64,000 bases of DNA from Actinomadura litoris (lineage in GTDB: Bacteria; Actinomycetota; Actinomycetes; Streptosporangiales; Streptosporangiaceae), in the NCBI RefSeq assembly GCF_009733595.1, contig NZ_WOFH01000007.1, forward strand, positions 186,001 to 250,000, written 5' to 3'. Shown piece after piece: positions 42,728 through 50,826 of the stretch. Numbering within the stretch: position 1 is the stretch's first letter; each line of letters begins with the position of its first letter. The position numbers and the translations under genes are program-made. The notes beneath the pieces are model-generated. The model was given only the letters and a program-made list of their open reading frames with translations, ran no database searches and was not told the origin of the DNA.

Positions 42728-45700
42728 ATGTCGGTCGAGGTTGCCGCGTTACGGATCGGCGGCTCGGTGGCCCAGGTCGCGGCGGGACGCTGGATGGCGT
42801 CCCGCTCGACCCGGGACGCGGCGGGCAGGGACCTGGTCGAGCTGATCAAGACCGGTTTCCCGGACGAGATCAAGCGGCGCCGCGTCCACCGTCAGTTCGA
42901 GGGCATCGCGGACGCGGTCGCCGAACGGCTGCTGACGTTCGCGGGCCACGAGTTTCCCGGCCTCACCGACGGGGATCGCGACGCCGCACTCCACGAGGTC
43001 ACCCGCACGATCGAGGCGGCCGACCTCTCCGACGACGCGTTCTTCGCCGCCGACGCCGACCCGGTCAAGCTCGCCCGCTCGTTGAGGTCGCGCCTCTCCA
43101 CCCGCGAGGCCGAACTCGAACTGGGCGAGGCGGGGGCGCGGCTCTACGAGATCGTCCTGGACGAGTGCTGCGACTGCCTAGCACGCATTCTCATCCACCT
43201 GCCGCAGTTCGGGGCCCGCGCGTCGGTCGAGACCCTCGATCGCCTTACCGGGTTGTCCGACCAGATCAGTGCGGTGTTGTCGCGGCTGCCCGCCCGCTCC
43301 CTCACCGCCCCCGAGGGCGAGACGCACGACGAGGAGTTCACCCGCCGCTACCTCGCCTCCATCAGTGAGAACCTCGACACCCTGGAACTGTTCGGCGTCC
43401 GGTTCGAGCGGTTCACCCGTCCGCAGACCACGCTCAGCGTCGCCTACATCAGCCTGAACGTCTCCGACGACAGCGCCCCGCGCCGTCCGCACCGTCCGCA
43501 CGCGGTGCCCGTCAGCGACTGGCGCGAGGACGACGACGTGGGCGGCGTCCGGGTCGAGCAGGCGCTCGGCAAGAACCGGCTGATGCTCGTGCGCGGCGAG
43601 GCGGGCGGGGGCAAGAGCACGCTGCTGCGCTGGCTCGCGATCACGGCCGCGCGCGGCGCGTTCACCGGGCCCCTCACCGGCTGGAACGGCTCGGTCCCGT
43701 TCGTCATCAAGCTCCGCAGCCACGCGGGCGGCCCGCTTCCCCGCCCCGAGGAGTTCCTCGACGACGTCGCGGGCAACCTCGTCGGGATCATGCCGCGCGG
43801 TTGGGCACACCGCCGCCTGCTGTCGGGCCGCGCCCTCCTCTTCGTGGACGGTGTGGACGAAGTCGCGGAAGCGCAGCGGCAGGCCGTCCGAGCGTGGCTC
43901 AGACAACTCATCGCGGAGTTCCCTCGCATCCAGGTCGTCGTAACGTCCCGTCCCGCCGCCGCCGGCTCCGACTGGCTGCGCGCGGAGGGCTTCGCGACCG
44001 CCTTCCTGGAGCAGCTCGGCCCGTCCGACGTGCGAGCCCTCGTCCACCACTGGCACAGCGCCGTCCGTGACTGCTCGGAACTTCCCTGCGCCCCTGACCG
44101 GCTCCCCGGCTATGAAGCCCGGTTGCTGGGACGGCTGGAGGCGGCCCCTCATCTGCGGACACTCGCGTCCAACCCGCTCCTCGCCGCGATGCTGTGCGCG
44201 CTGAACCTCGACCGCGACAGCCTCCCCCGCAACCGCATGGCCCTGTATGCCGCGACGCTCAACATGTTGCTGGACATCCGCGATGCGAAACGCGGAATTC
44301 CGAGCCCGCTTGAACGCGAGGAGAAGATCCGCGTACTTCAGGGCCTGGCCTGGCACCTGTCGACCAGCGGACGTGTGGAACTGCCCAAGACGACGGTCGA
44401 GGGTCTCGTCGCCGATCGGCTGGCGCAGATACCCCGGCTCCGCCTCCCGGCCCATGACGTCCTCGACTCACTGCTCCAGCGCAGCGGCGTGATCCGGGAA
44501 CCGGTGCCGGGACGCATCGACTTCGTCCACCGGACCGTTCAGGAATACCTCGCCGCCAAACAGGCCGCCGACCTCGGCGACATGGACCTGCTCATCCGCA
44601 ACGCCCATCTCGACGCCTGGCGGGAAACGGTCGTCATGGCCGCCGGCCACGCCAACGAGCCCCTCCGCCGCGAGTTGATCAGCGGCATCCTGGACCGTGC
44701 CGCGTCAGAACCTCGCCGGGCCCGTACTCTCCGGCTGGTGGCAGCGTCCTGCCTGGAGACCCTCCCGTCCGTGCCGGACGATCTGCGTGCCGACCTCGAT
44801 CGCTGCCTGGACTCCCTGACGCCTCCCCGCAGCATCGCGGCGGCCCGCTCCCTCGCCGCCATCGGCGAACCCGCTCTGACCCGTCTCCCCCAAACCCTGG
44901 CCGGGGTATCCGAACCCGCCGCGAGGGCCGCTATTCATCTGGCACGCCTGGTGAACGGCCCTGCCGCGCTCGACGTCCTCTCGCGCTACGGCAGCGATCC
45001 ACGATCTATGGTGCAGTACGAACTGGATCAGGCGTGGAAGTACTTCGACCCCGAGGAGTATGCCGTCAGGGTTCTGGCCGCCGCTCCCCCGAATGCGGCC
45101 CGCTGGGTCGATCTTTCACCTGCCATGGCCAAGGCCCTTCAACTACTCCCACCCCTCACATATTTGACCGTTCAAACGCATGAGCAAGCCGATTTCTCCT
45201 ATCTCGGCCATCACGCGCAATCGGTCGAACATCTGACCCACTACGCCGGTGGCGTGGCGCCGACGCCGTTCCGCCTCGCCTATCTTCCCCGACTACGCGC
45301 GCTTACCCTCGAACAGCCCGGTCTTCCCACCCTTCGCTTCTTGGACGACCTTCCAGAGCTCGAACAGATCTGGATAACGGAATGTACCGACATCACCGAT
45401 TTCAAGTCCCTGAAGCGTCATCAAAATCTGCACACCCTCATGCTCTTCGGAAGTCAGCACCTAACCGACGTAACGATGTTGCCCACTCTGGAGCGGCTGA
45501 CCGCCCTGGCCCTGAGCGGATCCCGTCTCAGGTGCGACCTCGCCGACGTCGTGCCCCAGGCACCGGACTTGGAACACCTAATTCTGGAAGACTGTGAATG
45601 GGTGCGCGATCTGAGCCCGCTGGCACCCCTTCCCCTCGCACACCTCCGCCTCGCACTGGTGGAGCCGGTGTCGAACATCGACACCCTTGCCACCCTCTCC

Positions 45701-45988
45701 GCTCTAAGAACACTGCACCTCTCCGGTAATGCCGTTCGCGACCTCAGCCTTCTCACCGGCCTCAGACATTTGCGGACGCTCTACCTGAGAGAGTGCCCGA
45801 ATGTGACAGACATAGCCTGCCTCAGCGAACTGCCGAGGCTAGAGAGGCTGCACATCGAGAAAATCGGTCCTGGTGTCGACCTGGAACCGCTCGCGACGAA
45901 TCGGAAACTAGTCGTGACGATCTCCCCTAGGCAGAGCATGCGCGGTGGAGCGGCACTCGGGCGGCGGTTGAAGGTCCTCTCAGAATGA
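42728..45988 (+). CDS. Prokaryotic NLR-like NACHT protein with C-terminal leucine-rich repeats
   Basis: This 1086-residue protein has a helical N-terminal region (1-255), a NACHT NTPase with Walker A GEAGGGKS (290-297), Walker B LLFVDGVDE (371-379) and a VVVTSRPAA sensor strand, then winged-helix/helical repeats (RIDFVHRTVQEYLAAKQA). A C-terminal block (about 870-1070) of irregular leucine-rich repeats follows, such as LRTLHLSGNAV and LRTLYLRECPNV. Bacterial NACHT proteins of this layout are established anti-phage sensors, with the C-terminus sensing. The N-terminal effector activity is not recognisable. GC at third positions falls in the LRR part. Confidence 0.9.
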   Translation: MSVEVAALRIGGSVAQVAAGRWMASRSTRDAAGRDLVELIKTGFPDEIKRRRVHRQFEGIADAVAERLLTFAGHEFPGLTDGDRDAALHEVTRTIEAADLSDDAFFAADADPVKLARSLRSRLSTREAELELGEAGARLYEIVLDECCDCLARILIHLPQFGARASVETLDRLTGLSDQISAVLSRLPARSLTAPEGETHDEEFTRRYLASISENLDTLELFGVRFERFTRPQTTLSVAYISLNVSDDSAPRRPHRPHAVPVSDWREDDDVGGVRVEQALGKNRLMLVRGEAGGGKSTLLRWLAITAARGAFTGPLTGWNGSVPFVIKLRSHAGGPLPRPEEFLDDVAGNLVGIMPRGWAHRRLLSGRALLFVDGVDEVAEAQRQAVRAWLRQLIAEFPRIQVVVTSRPAAAGSDWLRAEGFATAFLEQLGPSDVRALVHHWHSAVRDCSELPCAPDRLPGYEARLLGRLEAAPHLRTLASNPLLAAMLCALNLDRDSLPRNRMALYAATLNMLLDIRDAKRGIPSPLEREEKIRVLQGLAWHLSTSGRVELPKTTVEGLVADRLAQIPRLRLPAHDVLDSLLQRSGVIREPVPGRIDFVHRTVQEYLAAKQAADLGDMDLLIRNAHLDAWRETVVMAAGHANEPLRRELISGILDRAASEPRRARTLRLVAASCLETLPSVPDDLRADLDRCLDSLTPPRSIAAARSLAAIGEPALTRLPQTLAGVSEPAARAAIHLARLVNGPAALDVLSRYGSDPRSMVQYELDQAWKYFDPEEYAVRVLAAAPPNAARWVDLSPAMAKALQLLPPLTYLTVQTHEQADFSYLGHHAQSVEHLTHYAGGVAPTPFRLAYLPRLRALTLEQPGLPTLRFLDDLPELEQIWITECTDITDFKSLKRHQNLHTLMLFGSQHLTDVTMLPTLERLTALALSGSRLRCDLADVVPQAPDLEHLILEDCEWVRDLSPLAPLPLAHLRLALVEPVSNIDTLATLSALRTLHLSGNAVRDLSLLTGLRHLRTLYLRECPNVTDIACLSELPRLERLHIEKIGPGVDLEPLATNRKLVVTISPRQSMRGGAALGRRLKVLSE

Positions 45989-45993
45989 GGCCG

Positions 45994-46326
45994 CTACGTC
46001 AGCGTCTTCGTGAGGCGCTTGGGGGCTGAGAGGCGCCAGGCTTCGGTGACGAGTTCTTGCAGTTCATCCGGGTCCACTGTCGCCAGGTCGACCTCTAGCC
46101 AGGCGAAGCGGCCGCTTGCCCAGGACGGCGTGAAGGTCTCGGGGTCTTCGGCGACGAGGGCGGCCTGTTCTTCGCGGGTCGCCTTGAGGAGGACGGTCCC
46201 GTCGGGCTCGTTGAGGTAGCAGAAGCCCTTGCCCCGCACTCGGAAGCCCGTCATCCCTCCGAACGCGTCACGCTCGGTCACTTCCGGTAGCGCGAGCACG
46301 GCCTTCAGGAACTCCTCAACGTTCAT
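45994..46326 (-). CDS. MmcQ/YjbR family protein
   Basis: The 110-residue protein shares the YjbR pattern with the one at 13412: LALPEVTERDAFGGMTGFRV, FCYLNEPDGTVLLKA, ASGRFAWLEVDLATVD and a final LVTEAWRLSAPKRL helix. Function unknown; the family is usually called DNA-binding. It ends five bases from the convergent NACHT-LRR gene, and its start faces the immunity gene. Confidence 0.88.
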   Translation of the reverse strand: MNVEEFLKAVLALPEVTERDAFGGMTGFRVRGKGFCYLNEPDGTVLLKATREEQAALVAEDPETFTPSWASGRFAWLEVDLATVDPDELQELVTEAWRLSAPKRLTKTLT

Positions 46327-46379
46327 GTGGGGAGGTCTACCAGGCAGGTCGGACGGTTTCGGGGGCTAGCCTGCCGAGT

Positions 46380-46913
46380 GTGGACGACGAGTACGCGAGA
46401 ACGTGGGTCGAGTCGTTGGGCGGCCCGCTGGTGGTGTTGCCCCGATCCGTTCTGCCGCTGTGGCATACGGACCCGGCGGGGCAGGAGGTCAACGATCCGG
46501 CGGAGTGGGGCGACTACGGGCGGGCGTGCAAGATCGACGACTCCCTCGGCGTCCTGGAGGTCGGAGACGCGCAGGCGCTCGTCCTGGGCGACGTGCCGGA
46601 TTCGACCACCTTCCTGCCGGAGCTGTCGGCGTTCGTCCGGTGGGAATGGGCGCCGTCCGAGGAGGCCCTGCTGGACGGCGTGGAGGCCGTGCTCGACACG
46701 GCGGAGTGGGAGACCGAGGTCCGCTGGACGGTGCCCGGCCCGGTCGTCCTGTTCGACTCGGTCTGGCCCGGTACCACACTGCTGGATCAGCAACCGGAGA
46801 ACCACCTGCTCATCGATCTTGCTCCGGGCACATTTCGGGTCAGCTTCGCATCAATTGCGACAGGACCGGAAACCCGGGTCGGCATCGTCCGGCTACTCTC
46901 CGACAAGCCATGA
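46380..46913 (+). CDS. Imm21-family immunity protein
   Basis: The 177-residue protein matches the Imm21 pattern: WVESLGGPLVVLP near the start, WGDYGRACKIDD, AQALVLGDVPDSTTFLPE, FVRWEWAPSEEALLD and a final TRVGIVRLLS. Imm21 proteins neutralise polymorphic-toxin domains. No toxin gene is next to it, so it is an orphan immunity gene. GTG at 46380 is the likely start. Its last 258 coding bases are duplicated at 49311-49568 on the far side of the inserted element. Confidence 0.84.
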   Translation: MDDEYARTWVESLGGPLVVLPRSVLPLWHTDPAGQEVNDPAEWGDYGRACKIDDSLGVLEVGDAQALVLGDVPDSTTFLPELSAFVRWEWAPSEEALLDGVEAVLDTAEWETEVRWTVPGPVVLFDSVWPGTTLLDQQPENHLLIDLAPGTFRVSFASIATGPETRVGIVRLLSDKP

Positions 46914-46915
46914 AA
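46656..46915 (+). repeat. Left copy of 260-bp direct repeat flanking the mobile element
   Basis: The segment from TCCGAGGAGGCCCTG to the bases just past the Imm21 stop (ending GCCATGAAA) is repeated at 49311-49570. The copies have the same length and seven substitutions, about 97% identity. The inverted repeat of the element begins directly after it. Long direct repeats of this kind are known for IS1634. Confidence 0.93.
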
Positions 46916-46931
46916 CCTGACTTGGCTCAAA

Positions 46932-47952
46932 TTAGTGCGCGCCGCGGTCGTGGATGCGGGTGAGGGCATCGCGGAGGTCGTCGGGTAGCGGGTCGACGGC
47001 GGTGAGGGTGTGCTCGCCGGCCTGGATGTCAATGGTGCGGTCGCGGCGGGTGGTGCGCACGAACTTCTTGATCGACCAGCCGGTGCGTCGGGTATCCGCG
47101 CGCCGAGGATGAACGACAACCCCGCGGCCCCGATGGCCTGCTGGTTGGCCGCAGAGATCATGCCGGCGTCGGCCACGACCGTGACATCGGCCAGCTGGTG
47201 GGCATCCATGAACGCACGGATGGTCGGCAGCATCGTAGTGGTCTCGCCCCGGTTGCCCTCGAACGCGTTAGCCATCAACGGAAACCCGCTTGCGTCGGTG
47301 AGCAGCCGATCGTGGTCTGCGGCTCTAGGCGGCGGTCTTTGGAGAACCCGGGCTCACGGAACCCGTCCCCGGTATCGGTCTCGAAGTACAAGGTGGACAC
47401 ATCGTAGAGAACCAGTGACGCCGGCCCCAGATCAGCGGTGCGGGCGCACGCCGCGGCCAACTTCTGCCGCCAGGACTCTTTCGCGAAGGCGGGCAGACGC
47501 CGCTTGAGGGTCGCGTAGGCCGGCGGGTCGAAACCTGCCTCCTCGACCACCCGCAGACTGTCCAGCTTGCTGGTCGGCTCGACGATCCGTGCCAGCACCA
47601 GTAATCGGAACACCTCGTCACCACCAGCGGCCTCCTCGAACCCCAACAGCTGGTAGGCGTGGCCGAGCGCGTCCCACAGGTACCCCATCCGCGACGACGT
47701 GATCGCAAGCGGCCCACCACCAGCACCACTGCCGGCCTGCAACGCCGCGAAGTCCGGGCCAAAGTCGAGCTCGGGCTGCCCCACAGCCAGACGCCGCCTC
47801 GCCACCGCCTTGAGCGCCTCCAACGCCGCATCGTCATGCGCCGAGCCGATGTGCTCGATGTCCCGCGACCCGCGACCCGCGACCCGCGAGGAGTGCACGA
47901 TCTGCACCGCCCTGGCCCCCGACGCCGTCTTCTCCGTGCGCACATACGCCAC
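46932..47952 (-). pseudogene. Decayed IS1634/IS1380-type transposase
   Basis: The N-terminal part from ATG 47952 (AYVRTEKTASGARAVQIVHS) and the middle (LVLYDVSTLYFETDTGDGFR) are typical of IS1634 transposases, including the first DDE region. At about 47302 one base is missing (TIG then CSP instead of LL), moving the match to another frame. There ANAFEGNRGETTTMLP and VVADAGMIS continue up to LGARIP. A large internal deletion then joins this to the C-terminal SIKKFVRTTRRDRTIDI... ending RGAH at TAA 46932-46934. It cannot make active transposase. Confidence 0.85.
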
Positions 47953-47961
47953 GAGAGACAG

Positions 47962-48069
47962 CCTAGAACCGGCCGCTTAGTGCGCAGATTTTCGCCGTTC
48001 ACACGACGAAACCGCAGCTCAACAGCCAGTACCCTACCCAAGATCAGCGATCTTGAGCCGAAAGTCAGG
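47962..48069. repeat. Inner copy of the IS right end
   Basis: CCTAGAACCGGCCGCTTAGT starts a 108-bp segment repeated almost identically at 49205-49310. The inner terminus reads TTGAGCCGAAAGTCAGG, two bases longer than the outer inverted repeat, so the inner end is probably damaged. It closes the first IS copy. Confidence 0.88.
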
Positions 48070-48081
48070 TAAGGTGACGCA

Positions 48082-48438
48082 ATGGTCATGCGGGTGGCGG
48101 TTCCCGTGCTGCCGTGCCGAGATGTGCAGGCAGCGCGGTCGTACTTCACGGACGTGCTCGGATTCGACACCATATTCACCTGGGAGACCCCACCTAGCTA
48201 CGCGGCCGTGATCCGCGACACCGCCGAGTTCCACCTGTACGCCGAAAGCAGCGCCGGCCCGGCCAGGGTGACGGTTGTCGTCGACGACGTCGATTCCTGC
48301 CACGACGAGCTGCGCGCCCGCGGCGCCGACATCGTCGAGCCGCTGGCCGACCGGCCCTACGGGATGCGCGACTTCAACGTACGGACACCCGATGGGCACT
48401 TGTTGATCTTTAGCCAGCCGCTTACCGAGTACGGGTGA
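48082..48438 (+). CDS. VOC-superfamily (glyoxalase/bleomycin-resistance-like) protein
   Basis: The 118-residue protein has the VOC layout: VAVPVLPCRDVQAARSYFTD, AAVIRDTAEFHLYAESS with a metal-type histidine, VTVVVDDVDSCHDELRARG and MRDFNVRTPDGHLLIFSQP with the last ligand. Members bind or modify small molecules, sometimes giving antibiotic resistance by sequestration. It lies just inside the mobile element, 13 bases after an IS end, and reads away from it; it may be cargo expressed from an IS-borne promoter. Confidence 0.87.
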   Translation: MVMRVAVPVLPCRDVQAARSYFTDVLGFDTIFTWETPPSYAAVIRDTAEFHLYAESSAGPARVTVVVDDVDSCHDELRARGADIVEPLADRPYGMRDFNVRTPDGHLLIFSQPLTEYG

Positions 48439-48441
48439 CCA

Positions 48442-49284
48442 TCAGCGGACCGGCCGGAAGAATGACCGGACCTCGTCGACGAACAACGCCGGCTGCTCGA
48501 ACGCCGCGAAGTGGCCGCCCTTGCCGGGCTCGTTCCAGTACCGGATGTTCGGGAACCGGCGCTCCGCCCACCGCCGAGACGGGCGCTGCAGCTCCTTGGG
48601 GAAGACCGAACAGCCGGTGGGTACGGTCACCGGCGCGCCGGCCGACCCGGAGATCTGTTCGTTGACCTGCCGGAGGCTTTCCCAGTACAGCCGGGCGGAT
48701 GAGGCACCGGTGCCGGGCAGCCAGTAGAGCATCAGGTTGTCGAGCAGCTCATCCCGGGTAATAACCCGATGCAGGTCGCCACCGGAGTCGGTCCACGACC
48801 AGAACTTCTCGACGATCCAGGCGCGGAGGGCGGCCGGCGAGTCGACCAGCCCGTAGCCGACCGTCTGCGGCCGGGTCGACTGCTGCGCCGAGTATCCGGA
48901 GCCCCATTCGTCCGCCTCCCGCAGTGTCGCGAGCGCCGCCCGCTCGGCACCGGTGAGGTCGTCCAACGTGGCCGGATCGGGCGGTGCGAGCGGCGGCATG
49001 AGATGGATGCCGGCGACCCGATCGGGTTGCCGTTGACCGATGCTCGTGGCGATGCTGGTGCCCCAGTCGCTGCCCTGGGCGCCGAACCGCCGGTAGCCGA
49101 GCCGGGCCATCAGCTCGCACCACGTGTCGGATATCCGCTCGATCCCCCACCCCGGCGCGGCCGGCTTGTCGCTGAAGCCGTAACCGGGAAGCGATGGGCA
49201 GACCCCTAGAACCGGCCGCTTAGTGCGCAGATTTTCGCCGTTCACACGACGAAACCGCAGCTCAACAGCCAGCACCCTACCCAA
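48442..49284 (-). pseudogene. Epoxide-hydrolase-like gene truncated and fused to the IS end
   Basis: From about 49200 down the frame encodes the epoxide-hydrolase part SLPGYGFSDKP, then GYRRFGAQGSDWGTSIATS with the aspartate nucleophile (GSDWG), and a C-terminal EPGKGGHFAAFEQP with the histidine. The N-terminal 100 or so residues expected for this family, including the EHN region and HGWP motif, are missing. The first 26 codons (GRVLAVELRFRR and onward) come from the IS end instead. The open frame is thus an accidental fusion, probably inactive. Confidence 0.8.
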
Positions 49285-49310
49285 GATCAGCGATCTTGAG
49301 CCAAGTCAGG
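49205..49310. repeat. Outer copy of the IS right end
   Basis: This 106-bp segment repeats 47962-48069 and ends in the perfect terminal inverted repeat TTGAGCCAAGTCAGG, complementary to the left end at 46916-46930. It is all that remains of the second IS copy and interrupts the epoxide-hydrolase-like gene. Confidence 0.88.
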
Positions 49311-49568
49311 TCCGAGGAGGCCCTGCTGGACGGCGTGGAGGCCCTGCTCGACGCGGCGGAGTGGGAGACCGAGGTCCACTGGACGGTGCCCGGCCCGGTC
49401 GTCCTGTTCGACTCGGTCTGGCCCGGTACCACACTGCTGGATCAGCAGCCGGAGAACCACCTACTCATCGATCTCGCTCCGGGCACATTTCGGGTCAGCT
49501 TCGCATCAATTGCGACAGGACCGGAAACCCGGGTCGGTATCGTCCGGCTACTCTCCGACAAGCCATGA
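49311..49568 (+). pseudogene. Duplicated 3' half of the Imm21 gene
   Basis: The frame encodes the last 85 residues of Imm21 (SEEALLDGVEALLDAAEWE through GIVRLLSDKP) and stops at the same TGA. It has no start of its own; an in-frame ATG-like codon upstream lies in IS sequence. It is a by-product of the insertion, not a second immunity gene. Confidence 0.88.
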
Positions 49569-49570
49569 AA
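49311..49570 (+). repeat. Right copy of the 260-bp direct repeat
   Basis: The copy starts TCCGAGGAGGCCCTG immediately after the right inverted repeat and ends GCCATGAAA, where the original downstream sequence resumes (GCCCGGATGCGG). Seven substitutions separate it from the left copy, mostly silent in the Imm21 frame. Confidence 0.93.
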
Positions 49571-49683
49571 GCCCGGATGCGGCCAGTTCGGCTTGCAGAT
49601 CACCGCGCGCGGACGTTGACCGTAAGATGGCGAGTCTCACTACTGTGTGACGCGTACCACCGCGAAGACTTATGGGAGTTGCC

Positions 49684-50505
49684 GTGCCGGATAGTCCAGA
49701 CGACGGCCCGTCCTCGGTCGACCTCAGGACCGATGTGGCGCACTCGGCCCGGGTCTATGACTATCTGCTAGGCGGCAAGGACAACTACAAAGCCGACCGC
49801 AAGGCCGCCGAGGACGTCGTCAAGGTCGCCCCCTACATGCGCACCTCCGTTCGGGCGAACCGCAATTTCATGGTGCGGGTGGCTCGCTATCTGGCGGCCG
49901 AGCGGGGTATCCGGCAGTTCCTCGACATCGGGACGGGGCTTCCGACCTCGCCGAACCTCCACGAGGTCGTGCAGAAGGTCGATCCGTCCTGCCGGGTGGT
50001 CTACGTCGACAACGATCCCATCGTGCTCGTGCACGCCCGCGCGCTGCTCACCAGCACGCCCGAGGGGCGGTCCCGCTACATCGACGCCGACGTGAGCGAC
50101 CCGGAGAGCATCCTCGCCGCCCCGGAAGTGCGGGAGACGCTCGACCTGAGCCGGCCGGTGGGGCTGTGCCTCATCGCCGTCCTGCATTTCCTCCACGACG
50201 AGGCGAAGGCGCACGGCATCGTCGAGAGCCTGCTGGAGCCGCTGGCGTCCGGCAGTTTCCTCGCGCTCTCCACGATCGCCATCGACAGCGCCCCCAAGCA
50301 GGTCGGCACCGCCATCAAGGAGTACAACGCGCGCGGCATCCACTCCAAGGCGCGCACGAAGGCCGATATCGAAGGCTTCTTCAAGGGCCTGGAACTGATC
50401 GAGCCCGGCGTCACGCCCGTCCACCACTGGCGTCCGGACGACGAGGCCCGCAAGATCGACGACTCCCAGGTCTCCATGTACGGCGGCCTCGCCATCAAAC
50501 GCTGA
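49684..50505 (+). CDS. SAM-dependent methyltransferase, DUF574 family (PF04672)
   Basis: The 273-residue protein has the DUF574 hallmarks: ARVYDYLLGGKDNYKADR, RANRNFMVRVARYLAAERGI, the SAM-binding FLDIGTGLPTSPNLHEV with its VVYVDNDPIV acidic strand, and a GLCLIAVLHFLHDE core. Actinobacteria carry many copies and the substrate is unknown. GTG 49684 is chosen because GGGAG lies ten bases before it; ATG 49672 is the alternative. A TTGACC at 49616 with a plausible -10 marks a promoter just past the insertion scar. Confidence 0.9.
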   Translation: MPDSPDDGPSSVDLRTDVAHSARVYDYLLGGKDNYKADRKAAEDVVKVAPYMRTSVRANRNFMVRVARYLAAERGIRQFLDIGTGLPTSPNLHEVVQKVDPSCRVVYVDNDPIVLVHARALLTSTPEGRSRYIDADVSDPESILAAPEVRETLDLSRPVGLCLIAVLHFLHDEAKAHGIVESLLEPLASGSFLALSTIAIDSAPKQVGTAIKEYNARGIHSKARTKADIEGFFKGLELIEPGVTPVHHWRPDDEARKIDDSQVSMYGGLAIKR

Positions 50506-50544
50506 CACGCGTCCGAGGCGAGGGGCCGCCGTCACTTCGTCCGC

Positions 50545-50826
50545 TCAGCCGGCGGCGCCTAGGTCGTGCACGCCGCCCTTGATGTCGGCCAGGAGGGACG
50601 TCCACGCGCCCGGCGCGATGGACAGCATCGGCCCGTCCGGATCCTTGGAGTCCCGCATCGCCACCAGCCGATCGACCAGCGGCGCCACCTCGACACACTG
50701 GCCCTCGCCGCCGCTGCTGTGGCTGCTCGTCCGCCATGCGGCGGCCACTTCAACGCACTCTTGCCCTTCGCCGCCGCTGCGACGACTCTTGCGCCATGGG
50801 GAGAAGATGAGCTGCTGAGGGGTCAT
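50545..50826 (-). CDS. DUF397 protein with duplicated core motif
   Basis: The 93-residue protein contains the DUF397 motif twice: WRKSRRSGGEGQECVEVA and, directly after, WRTSSHSSGGEGQCVEVAP. The rest (AMRDSKDPDGPML, then GAWTSLLADIKGG) completes one domain. DUF397 proteins are usually 60-80 residues and pair with an XRE/DUF5753 regulator, as here. Its start overlaps the regulator's stop by four bases. The second half-domain is probably a tandem duplication. Confidence 0.9.
   Translation of the reverse strand: MTPQQLIFSPWRKSRRSGGEGQECVEVAAAWRTSSHSSGGEGQCVEVAPLVDRLVAMRDSKDPDGPMLSIAPGAWTSLLADIKGGVHDLGAAG

Larger units (their letters stand above)
46916..49310. mobile_element. 2.4-kb IS1634-like composite element
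   Basis: The element begins CCTGACTTGGCTCAA (46916-46930) and ends with its exact complement (49296-49310), a 15-bp perfect terminal inverted repeat. It contains a decayed IS1634-type transposase, an internal copy of the right end, a VOC gene, and a truncated epoxide-hydrolase-like gene fused to the outer right end. It is flanked by 260-bp direct repeats. The structure suggests that an IS and a second, almost wholly deleted IS copy moved together with the cargo between them. Confidence 0.88.

Noticed and set aside
49311..49568. Second immunity gene
   Set aside because: It is only the 3' half created by the 260-bp duplication, and lacks a start.
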